DNA from: Drosophila pseudoobscura
Lineage: Eukaryota; Arthropoda; Insecta; Diptera; Drosophilidae
Length of the DNA: 64,000 nucleotides
Assembly (NCBI RefSeq): GCF_009870125.1
Contig: NC_046681.1
Coordinates: forward strand, 4,464,001 to 4,528,000
Reading direction: 5' to 3'
Part shown: piece by piece, positions 48,298 to 58,700 of the stretch
How the letters are laid out: the number at the start of each line of letters is the position of its first letter
How positions within the stretch are numbered: position 1 is the stretch's first letter
Notes under the pieces: generated by a model
What the model saw: only the letters and a program-made list of their open reading frames with translations
Databases searched by the model: none
Told to the model about the DNA's origin: nothing
Program-made: the position numbers and the translations under genes

Positions 48298-48981
48298 CCA
48301 GACTAAAATATATTTTTCTGATCCCTTAAGGAAATAAAAGGCCAGACAAGATATATTTTTCTGATATTTTAACAAACGATCTGAAGATTGAAAGAATTGC
48401 ATCCAAATTATTTACTTTTTGGTATATTTTTCGCGTAGCTATGTGGGTATCGATGCCGCTATGGAATGCGTCACTCTTTACGATACTTCAAAAATATTTA
48501 AAAAAAAAAAACTAATCAAATCAAGAAATAAATATTAGCATGGAATGTTTTATTGAAAATTAAATTTTATTTCAACCTTAAAATGTATCAAAAATATTAA
48601 AAACTTTTCAAACAAGGAATTTAATTTATTTTTTGGGATTAAATATTAAATTAATTACAAAATTTATCATCGGTTGTCAAACCCGTTTTAATTTGTACAA
48701 TTAGGCATTAATATTTAATTATTAATTAATATATAATGTAATTGCATTCATCTTATCAGCAGATCATTTATGTTTCTGTCAAATGCGTTAATCTTGATAT
48801 CAATTTGCTAGGCAATTGCCCTAGTCGAACACTTGATCCAAGGCAATTTCTAAGCCACAATTCTGCTTCCTCGCGCCTTCACTAAAACTTTTACCTAAAT
48901 TACAATCACTTAGAACACTTTTAGCAGACATTATGCACTCGTTTTAGACTTCCGTCTAATTTACATGCTATTTAAATTATG

Positions 48982-49003
48982 TTGCTGCTGCTGCTGCTGC
49001 TGG
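48982..49003. repeat. GCT trinucleotide array
   Basis: About seven GCT units in non-coding DNA. Confidence 0.85.
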
Positions 49004-49820
49004 CAGCCCGGACACTGCAAGGACCCGGCAGGCACCCAGGCACCCAGGCACCCAACCAAAACCCGCACCCAATATATAAAGCAGCTTCATCAAAATGCCT
49101 GTCTGTCTGTCGCTCCCGTCCCGTCCTGTCCGTGGCATGCCCCATCCTTGGCGACCATGCCCATGGTTGCGATGCCGCTCAAACTTGCAGCAGCTGCCGC
49201 AGCTACTTTGTAAAAACTTTTGTATAGCATGCAGCGCCAGAGGAGTGCACAGGAAGGCGATTGGGGATGAAACCGGGGGAATGGCAGCTGGTTAGCTGCA
49301 TCCTTGGCTCCAGCTCCTTCGACTAGCTTAGCATCTCCAACTGCATAAAATTTTGCCCAATATAATTTTAAAGAGCACACCCAAGTGGCCTTTGGCCCGA
49401 CACACTGCTCTGCCCGACCGTCCGACCCCACCTATGTGTATCCCTTACTTCTATCTGTCTGTAAGCTTCTGCAATAAAAATGAATTAAATGCAATGAAGC
49501 AGCATCCGAGCATCATCTTTCGTCCTTTCTCACAGCGTATCCTTGCGGCGCCTCGGGGCGCGCAAATTGTTGCAACAAAGTGGAAAGTGGAAAGCAAAAG
49601 CAGCAGCAGCAACTGGTGTCAGTTATTGTTGGGCTGGCTGGCAACTCCAGTCTCCGGGCACCCAGGTAGCGCCACTCAACCTCAACTGGAGTACATAGTT
49701 TGGAGGTAGGGCGGAGGGCAGTCATGGGACTACATAGATTCGTTAACGACCACGCCCATTCCGGTAAGAGCAGCCGCCTCTTGTTGCTGCATTTAATGGC
49801 AATTTGTAGTCGAAGGAAAA

Positions 49821-49848
49821 GTAGCAGCAGCAGCAGCAGCAGCAGTAG
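49821..49848. repeat. CAG trinucleotide array
   Basis: About eight CAG units in non-coding DNA, ending CAGTAGC. Confidence 0.85.
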
Positions 49849-51916
49849 CTCCATGCAAATTTGTGGCTTATAGTTTATCAAGCCAAGGTTCTCCATCTCT
49901 GGCACGCCTCGTATTACTGCAGTGGCACCTACGGTAGGAGTAATGCAGGGAGGACTCCTCCACCCATACCACAATCCGTCAGGCATTTCCAAATGCGTAA
50001 GTTTGCATAAAATGCGTAAATGCTTGGTTTATGTTCCTATGGGAATGGCAGAATGGCGGAATGGAATAGAGTGTTGCAGAGTCGAGTCGAGCAGAGAAGG
50101 AATATATTTTATAGAGGCAGCTTCTACTGTTGCGGCTTTTATGGTTTTTAAGTTGGCACAAATGCGTTAAGCGCCCACTGCGAAAAAAGACAGGCAGAGT
50201 GCAAGAGAGAGGCCAATTAAAAAGTTACCCTCGTACGTAGTCTGTTTTTCGATTAGGATGATAAATTGTTGAGCACAGACCATGGAGTGGAACAGGAACT
50301 GGTCGAATCTGTGGCGAATAGAGAATTGAGACTTATAGACTTATATAAACAAAAACTTGAACAATTTCACCGGCACCCATTGAAATGAATTCAAAACATA
50401 AGAGCGTTTAGTTATGCCTTGTAGCTAATTATTATGGAAATACATATTAATAGAAAATATAAAGATACAACATCTTATTTCTAGTTGACTAAGAGTGGGA
50501 TAATAATGGTGGTCTGCATAACAAGGGTTTAGAGTACCGGCATTAGTTTTGGGAATGCCTACAAGTTTGTCATGAAATCACTCAATTATGCAATGAACCA
50601 TTTTTTAAATGCAGCTCATTTTTTTTTGAGCCTTCCCCGAAAAAAATATAAATATATGATTAGATAATAACAAAAGTGGCCCCGGCTATTCCGTAGTTAC
50701 TTTAAACTTTAAGGTAACTTAAAGAGAAGGCTTGAGGGAAAGCTTAGCAGCGAACATTCGGCGTCGATCATTGAGGCTTAGTTTTCTACAAATTTTCTCT
50801 GAAGTAAAGCTAACAAAATCTTCTAAAAACAATAATTATAGTGTATTAATTGAACTCCTTTACTAATTCAATGTTGAGGTGAAAGAAAAGAAAAATCTCT
50901 TAAATATCAATATATAATTATCTTAAAAGCTGCTAAATATAATATTTAAAGCTTCACCGAGCTTCAGAACATATATCTTTTTTTGGTGGAGAGTATCAAT
51001 GGAAAGGTCAGCGCAGGGATACCCAAATTCTATCAGCTCGCGAAAATTTTTTTTTCCTTACTTTTCGTTTTTGTTTTTTGGTTTTCATAAAATAGAAGTA
51101 AAACACAGAAAAAAGTGCGTCCCACATGGCGTATGAAAGTTGGCAACTTGTTCGCGCGTTTTTTCCACCACTAAAGTAAGAAGTGAAATAAAAGGAAATG
51201 CAAAGACAGGAACCAGGGGAATTGATGTTGTTTCTGGAGCTGGAGGTTTCTGGAACTGAGACAAAACAGGAGAATGGAAATATTGCAGTGCGCTATGCAA
51301 ATTCGTAGTTGTTGCTGGTTCTGGTGTACGTACTTTTTTCTTTGGCAAATCAAAGCCGAATGTCTGAGCGTAAGCGGAAAGCGGCTAAAGAAGCGGGCCA
51401 CAGCCAGTCCCGTGATGTCCTGTTGCTTTGGGGAGAAGGAAACGTGAGGCATCTGCTCTCTAGCGCCGAGCACTTGCCACGCTCTGCCGTTTCTGCTCCT
51501 TCCCTTTCCTTTCGACGGCTTCTGCCATTATTTCTGCATGCTTCACATGGCGCCTCGTCCTGTGGGATTCTTTCAGCTTTTGTTTGCACATCCTTGTTGG
51601 TATTGTGTTTGCTGGAGCTCCAGCTCCTGCTCCAGCTCCTGTTCCTGTTAGCAGCTATTTGTTTGATTGTGGAAATATTTGCATACTAGTATAGTTTTTA
51701 TTGGCACAACGTTGACACTGATAAGTTCCCCCCGGGCAATCCACAAGAAGTTGCTCCCTGTATTCGCATTCCCCTCCTGGCTGCATGAAATTAAATAAGA
51801 ACAAAGGGGGCACAGGACTGCGAGGAGGCCACTTGAATATTAATTAATGCTTTTGGTTATTTCCCTCTGTGTTCCTAGCTCTGGCCCATCTCGGGTGCGT
51901 TGCAGCTCCTGTTTGC

Positions 51917-52474
51917 TTTTTATACCCGCTATTCAAAATGAGTATAGGGGTATATTCGATTTGTGGGGAGAAATGGAAGTGTTTCCGACCTCGTAAAGTA
52001 TCTATATTCTTGATCAGCATCAATAGCCGAGCCGATTCAGTCATGTGCGTCTGTCAGTCCTTATGAGCGCCTAGATCTCAGAGACAATAAGAGATAGAAA
52101 AACAAAATTTTGGTTTAGACTCTTGTGATACCGCACTGTTACAAGTATATTTCAAAATATTATTCGGCCCCGATTCGCTCCACAAGTGACGACTATTTGT
52201 GGCATGCACAATTTTGAAGATACGAGAAAACTTAAATCGCTGAGCAATATAGAATGACTATATCTACTAGATTGACGTATCTGGATCAGATCGCATTATT
52301 AATATAGCCAGAAGAAACAAATAAATTTGCAGTGGCCTACTCTTTCTGCCTGATTTTCTGTCTCTTTCTCACACACCCTTCGTCGTGCAATGTGTGCGCC
52401 CATACTGACTGAGTATCGGGTATAAATGTAGAGTCGCGGTCGTAGCTGTGACTGACAACGCCCCCTAGCGTTTC
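51917..52474 (+). mobile_element. INE-1/DINE-1-like element, internally shortened copy
   Basis: Starts TTTTTATACCCGCTATTC, keeps GATCAGCATCAATAGCCGAG but has lost most of the GTCC array, and ends GAGTATCGGGTATAAATG, then ACTGACAACGCCCCCTAG. About 560 bp against 1.13 kb for the full copies; more diverged than they are. Confidence 0.82.
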
Positions 52475-55031
52475 TTTCTTTCTGATATTGCCCCTTTGGC
52501 CTTTGTCATTCGATTTGCATAATAAACATTTTGCCGGAATTCGACCAAAGGGAGTTTGCGTTCAATAAAAAATTATTGAATTTTAGCTTTCTTTGAATGA
52601 GACAACTAGGGGCCATTGTACAGTGTACAAACAATATTACTTGAAAGTGAATTTAAATTACTAAAATGTAATTATACGAAACATGCTTTTTACTGTGTTG
52701 CAATTCATCAGTCAACCATTTGACGCGAAAATATAAACAAGGATTATACACAGTGCTGAATATATTTTTAAAAGCTTTTAAAAGTAAATTTAAAAAGTAA
52801 AGTGCTCGGTTGCTGAAAATACATAGACACAGAATGACAATCATTACATAATCAACAATAGTAGAATTATGAGTTTACTTGAACAATGATTGGGTTATCA
52901 TTATTCGTCCAGCTTCTAGCTCAGTTTCCAACAACAATCAGACATAATCTGATCCAATTCCGAGACCACAAAGAGTCCGAGCAAACAACCATTGAAATTG
53001 AATCGCTCTGGCTTAACATATACAAAACCGAAACGAAAAAAGCAAATAGGAGTAGAATGGGGAAAAAACGCAATCTGCGTCTTCCACACGCCCTAATAAT
53101 AGGCAAAATGGCAGAGCGACAAACTGAGGAATGCAGCGAAAGGCAGCGCAGAAAAGAGTGTTGCCGTCTGCCTATGGCAGCAGCATGTGAAATGGAATTG
53201 AAAACAAGCTGAATGCACAAAAACTAAGGCGGAAGACGAGAGTGCTTCGACTAGACGATACCGATACTTACTTAGTGGAATACAAAATCGCTGGACAAAG
53301 GGTTAAAGGTGCAGTAATTCTAAGAAAAACTATCGCCATAATTTTACCAATGATATCACGCTATTTATTCAAGCTGCAATGGTGGTTTGTTTTATAAATT
53401 ATTATGAATAGCCCTAAAACAGACATTCAGACAGAAAATTTTTGTAAAAGGCCTATTACTATTTCTGCCTATTTCCAAAGACTATACAATAACGATATAC
53501 GGCATGGGGGCCAAAAAGGTCTTCTAAGGTGTTCCTTGTGGAGGGTGCGCTCGGGTTCTCAATTCTCTTTTCACCAAAGCTTCGTTACTGACCGCGACTC
53601 GCGGTTACTCGGTTTCGTGGTTCAGCTTGTCGGGGCAGCTGAGTCGGTCCCCGAATCCTACAACGTGGGATCTTTCGGTCTGAAAATATGCAGCAACAAA
53701 TTCAGTCTTTGGCGAATAGTTCAAATCGGAAAGCCCAATAAAAAAATAACAGATTGTATGTCATGGGCATGACGAGGCATAGTTTCTTCGAGACTGCGCC
53801 TCGGCAAAGACTGTATATTTTGTAGGATTGTGTGACGACTTAGCTACCCAAGGCATACTGAGGAACAGACGAAGCTGTGTAGCCACCAAAAAGCCTCTAC
53901 CGAAAACTGAAATAAAATTTATTCTACTATACTATACTATATCTTGATAGTGTCTTGCATTGCAATTTCATGGTTTTCCTGAATCGAGCATACCATTGAT
54001 ATCTACGAGTACCGTGTAAGCCAACACACGTGCACACAGAGAGAGAAAAAAGAGAGAGTATTTCCCTTGTTTCCGGTGGGATTGTGATTTTGTGCGCCTC
54101 CGTGTCCATTCATTAGACGGCATTCAGTGAGGCATCGCATATCGTGTAGCGGCGTCAACGTCATTGCATATTTTGGCGAGCAAACAGAAGGCTACAGTTA
54201 GATTCAAAATCGTCGCCATATTCGGTTTCATTTACTCCTACTCTCCATGTGCGTCAGAGTGCTTGGTGGAACGTGTGTTGGTTCCCGAAACTCATTTCTG
54301 CGGAACGGTAGGCCTAATAAAATATTTATTCAACGCCCAAAACAGGTGCGAAATTTTAAATGCAAGCATTTGCTTTTTACACTTTTCCGTTTTCTGTTTC
54401 TGTTTCCGTAATGTAATGTAATTTTATTTATTTTTTGTTCAGCTCGGGTGTGGAAAGAACTACAATTTTCCTGTAACTGAGTTCATTTCACTTTGCGTTC
54501 ATTTCGATCAATTTACGTTGATACGAGTATGCATATGCAAGCATATGTGTACATATTGTATACAGCAATAGATGGGCAATGATTTCAGGTGCTCCAATCA
54601 TTAATAAACGGCTGGGAGGGTGTACGGAGGGGTCTGACATGTGCCTGCCTACCGCTAATACGCGGATTGGATACTCCCTTCCATTGGATATTTTTCCATG
54701 TATTATACTTTTGTGTGTCGAAATTGATGCTTGTCTTGCCCGAGGCCTGACTGCACGTGCATCGAAAATGAATTGAAAATATTCCAGCGTATTGTACATA
54801 TTTGTTGGCTGTTTAGTTTTCAGTTTTCCGTTTTGCAGTTCAGTAATAAGTTTCAAACTAATTGGGTCGTGGTCCCACTGTTTTGACAGCTCTAAATAAG
54901 TTGGAGAACTTTATCGAAATGTAATTAACTACAAATTGAATATTTGACACCTGCTAAATAGAGTTTCCTCATGTTACTACTCAGTTTTTGGCTGATAGAC
55001 TATTGATATCCAGCGATATTTTCAATCAAAA
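52475..55031. other. Spacer, one unexplained block
   Basis: Mostly non-coding in appearance. The stretch 53500-53900 is richer in GC, ends AATAAAATTTATTCTACTATAC at about 53911, and could be a solo LTR or other repeat that I do not recognise. No LTR pair, target duplication or coding motif was found for it. Confidence 0.4.
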
Positions 55032-55036
55032 GTATA
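55032..55036. repeat. Target-site duplication, left copy
   Basis: GTATA immediately before the 5' LTR; the same five bases follow the 3' LTR. Five base pairs is a usual length for BEL/Pao insertions. Confidence 0.9.
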
Positions 55037-55407
55037 TGTTCGGAGCAGAACGCAGCCGATTAGCTGCTTACCAAATAGCACCTAATTCTTGGCCCTCAGC
55101 CGCTTATTTTGTTTGTTACTTATGTCTATGTCACTCATTTGTTTGTTAAAGCTTTGCGCTTGCTTGCCCTGCTAAACGCTCTCTGCCAGCTCGCTCTTCG
55201 CCATCTCCGCTTTGCGTCTGCCTACCGACGTCGGCCGAGCGAAGCTGCGCTTAGCGATCGGAGCGGCAATGTAAAGGGCAGGCAAGCCACACTTGCAATT
55301 TGGATGTCACGCATTAAAGAGCATATCGCAATTTTATTTCTGCGCCGAGTTTTATTTAATTGAAATAATTAGTCGGCCGATTGGGGATAAAAACCATTAT
55401 CTCCACA
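55037..55407 (+). repeat. 5' LTR of the BEL/Pao element
   Basis: 371 bp, TGTTCGG...CTCCACA. It contains a GC-rich centre and TTTTATTTAATTG near its end. It matches 61023-61393 in length and, as far as I read it, in every base. Confidence 0.95.
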
Positions 55408-55414
55408 TAAAATT

Positions 55415-55432
55415 TGGTGACCCCGACGTGAT
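55415..55432 (+). other. Probable primer-binding site
   Basis: TGGTGACCCCGACGTGAT begins seven bases after the 5' LTR. The TGG start (complement of a tRNA CCA end) and position fit a primer-binding site. I could not assign it to a particular tRNA. Confidence 0.6.
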
Positions 55433-55769
55433 CTCTGAGTTGCAGTGTCAAGTGATTATCATTCGCGATCGACATTTATTAGCCTTAACAAATTTTCGAC
55501 GGTTAAGCACAATTCGGTGCTAAAACATACTCACATACACCTACATACACGCATTGCTGGCTATTAATTTCTCTGTCGCGACAATTCGGTCAGTGCAGTG
55601 CAGCGAACTCACTAATACAAACAAGCGGAGTACAAAGCGGAATCGGACAGCTCGCACAGCCGCACAGCTAAAGGCATTAGCTGTAATCCCTTTGCTTTCG
55701 GTTCGCACGTTTATACGTATACAGGGTGTCTTTTTCGGTCGTGCTGAGTGACTCTTTTAAAACCTCAAC

Positions 55770-58700
55770 ATGGCAGCACCTGAGCCTACCAATGTCGCGA
55801 ACGCAGCAATGCCGAGTGATGTAGATTTCTACAAGCACAAGGCCGAGTCCGTCGCGCGCCAACTAAAGGCCATGGATCGCTTCCTCACCAAGGAAGAGCT
55901 CGCCGAGTTAGATGAGGCAGAACTTCAAGCTCGCTTAGAACAAATCGAGCGAATGAATGCCGATTTCGATGCCGCTCAAACGAGCCTTGAAAGGTTGGAC
56001 TTCCTGCAGTTAGCCCATGATGCCCGGCTGGACTTTTCGAATGTTTACGTCAAGGTTAGGTCCAGGCTTTCGCGGGAGTTGATGGCTGCGCGCACGGTAA
56101 ATGTTGCCAATTCAACAGCTCGGCATACTCTCGAGGGGAATTCGTCGTTGTTCGGCTATAGTAGTATAGGCCGTTCTCGAATGCCCGAGTTGCAGCTTCC
56201 GCGATTCGGTGGGAGCTACATGGATTGGCCAGAATTCCACTCAATGTTCTCGACAATGGTGCACAAAGACCATCGTATCCCAATCATCGAAAAATTCCAA
56301 TATCTGCGTGGATGTCTAGATGGTGCTGCGCTGGATACGATTCGTTCCTTGGAACTTTCTGAGGAGAATTACGACAAGGCGTTGAATTTACTAATATTGC
56401 GATTCGATAATAAACTGTTGCATTTTCAGGCACACGTCAAGGCTATTTTCGGGCTGCAAGGGGTGGAGAAGGGCTCGGCTATCGGCTTGCGCGCGCTCAG
56501 CGATAAAATCAATTCGCACTTGCGTGCACTGCAGACCTTGGCGACCCCGCAGGAGATTTCCGATGGGTTGCTGATCTTCATCATAGGCACGAAATTGGAC
56601 CACAAGACCAAGGAGAAATGGGAGGAGAGCTTGCCGACGTCAGGATTGCCCAGGTGGTCAAGCATGGCCTCATTCTTGGAAGCAAGATGTCGGATGCTGG
56701 AAAATTTGGGATCGGCTATGGTAACAATTCCTAGCCAGCAGGTGGGAGAAAGTAAACCTAGCACCCTAATCACCTCCATTAACGATCATACTAGCTCAAC
56801 ATGCAAGTATTGCAAATCTTCTGATCACTACATATCCCGATGCCAGGCATTTCTAGATCTTCCTGTCTTTTCTCGATACAAGGAGGTGAAGAAGCGCCAT
56901 TTGTGTCTAAACTGCCTCAACAAAGGCCATTCATTGCAACGCTGCAAGTCAGGGGCATGTAGAAATTGCCAAGCCAAGCATCACACTCTGCTCCACATGC
57001 AGTCGGGCGCTGACGCTGAGTTGCCGTCGCCGAGCACGGAACCGACCCAGCATGATCCTGCAAGTGCCCTAGTTGCAAGCAAATATACCAGCCCTCCCCC
57101 CTCGAGTCAGAAATCTCTGCCCAGCCAAAACGTGCTGCTAGCTACCGCAATCGTATATGTCAGGGGCCGATTTGGATCGCTTATTCCATGTCGTGCCATT
57201 TTAGATTCCGCTTCTCAGGTTAACTTTATAACATCGAGACTCGCCAATCAGCTGCAGTTAGATCCTCACCCTTCTCACGTTCAAATCGCCGGTATTGGAG
57301 AGTCAATTCTACCATCCAGCAAGGCTGTAGACATCGTCCTGCAATCTCAAGACAAAAGCTATCACGGTTTCCTCTCTGCAATTATCACTGCCTCAATCAC
57401 TGGAATGCAGCCTAACTTCGGCCTAGACGCAAAGGATTGGCCAATGCCAAATAATCTAAAACTGGCTGATCCCAATTTCGCCAAGCCCCAGCGTGTCGAT
57501 CTGTTGATAGGTGCTGGTCTGTTCTTCGAATTAATGTGCGTTGGACAGATTCGACTGTCAGACCAATTGCCAACATTGCAGAAGACGAAACTTGGCTGGA
57601 TTGTGTCAGGAAGTATTAAAAACTCTGAGAAAGCCCGTGCGGCGCTAGCAGCCGTTGAAGATCCCCCTGTCATCTCCGCTTGCGAGACTAATTTGTGCGA
57701 TATTGTAAGGCGTTTTTGGGAAGTCGATGGAGATTATTCGCCCTCATCAATTTCGGAGGAAGATGTTCATTGCGAACAGCATTTCGTCACAAACTGCATT
57801 CGCCTAGATTCCGGAGCTTACTCCGTGCGTTTGCCAACCAAATTCAGTCTAGAGGAATTAGGAGAATCGTATCAGCAGGCGCTACGTAGATTTCTCAATT
57901 TGGAGAGGAAGCTAGCAAAAAATGCACAGCTTAAGGAAAAATATATGGAGTTTCTCCAGGAGTATCGTGATTTAGGACACATGTCGCCAGCTTCGCGGCA
58001 GTCAGACCTCCCGCAGTACTTCTTGCCTCACCATTGCGTCCACAAGCAGGATAGTACAACCACCAAATTACGCGTAGTGTTCGATGGATCTGCCAAAACA
58101 GCGTCTGGAGTATCACTGAATGATGCGCTAATGGCTGGACCCACCATCCAACCTAAAATTTTGATAACTCTGCTTCGTTTCCGCTTTTTTAAAGTCGCCT
58201 TGTGTGGCGATATCTGCAAAATGTACCGCTGTGTACGCGTTTCCCATCCCGATACGCACGTGCAGTGCATCCTATGGCGCAATGACCCGAAGGAGGAGAT
58301 TCAGGTGTTCAAGTTGGAGACTGTTACTTACGGAACCAAACCTGCCGCTTTCTTAGCAATTCGTGCTATGCATCAATTGGCAAATGATGAAGAATTACGT
58401 TTTCCGCTTGGCGCAGATGTTGTTCGAAGAGATTTCTATGTCGATGATCTCATATCTGGAGGGGACAGCATTGATTCTGTCATCAAGATTCGTCAGCAGG
58501 TAAAGGAGCTACTTTCGAAAGGATGTTTTCCCATACGTAAATGGTGTTCCAATGAACCCGCTGCTTTGGAAGGCGTATCGGAGGCGGATCGCGAAAAGTT
58601 CCTTACCTTTCATGACGGAACTGAAGTAACCAAGGCGCTTGGTCTAGTTTGGGATCCCACCACGGACGATCTTCTGTTTAGCTTCGCTCACGTCGGAACC

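Larger units (their letters stand above)
47284..51916. other. Spacer with low-complexity tracts, no gene recognised
   Basis: Contains a T/A low-complexity tract (48103-48297), two short direct repeats (48293-48323 and 48339-48365), a GCT array (48982-49003) and a CAG array (49821-49848). Open frames over the triplet arrays are composition effects. No gene recognised. Confidence 0.5.

Noticed and set aside
48960-49230. Leucine-rich frame starting with the GCT array
   Set aside because: Generated by the trinucleotide repeat; the downstream sequence has no codon bias.
55109-55363. 84-codon frame present in both LTRs
   Set aside because: Identical in both copies only because the LTRs are identical; no domain is present.
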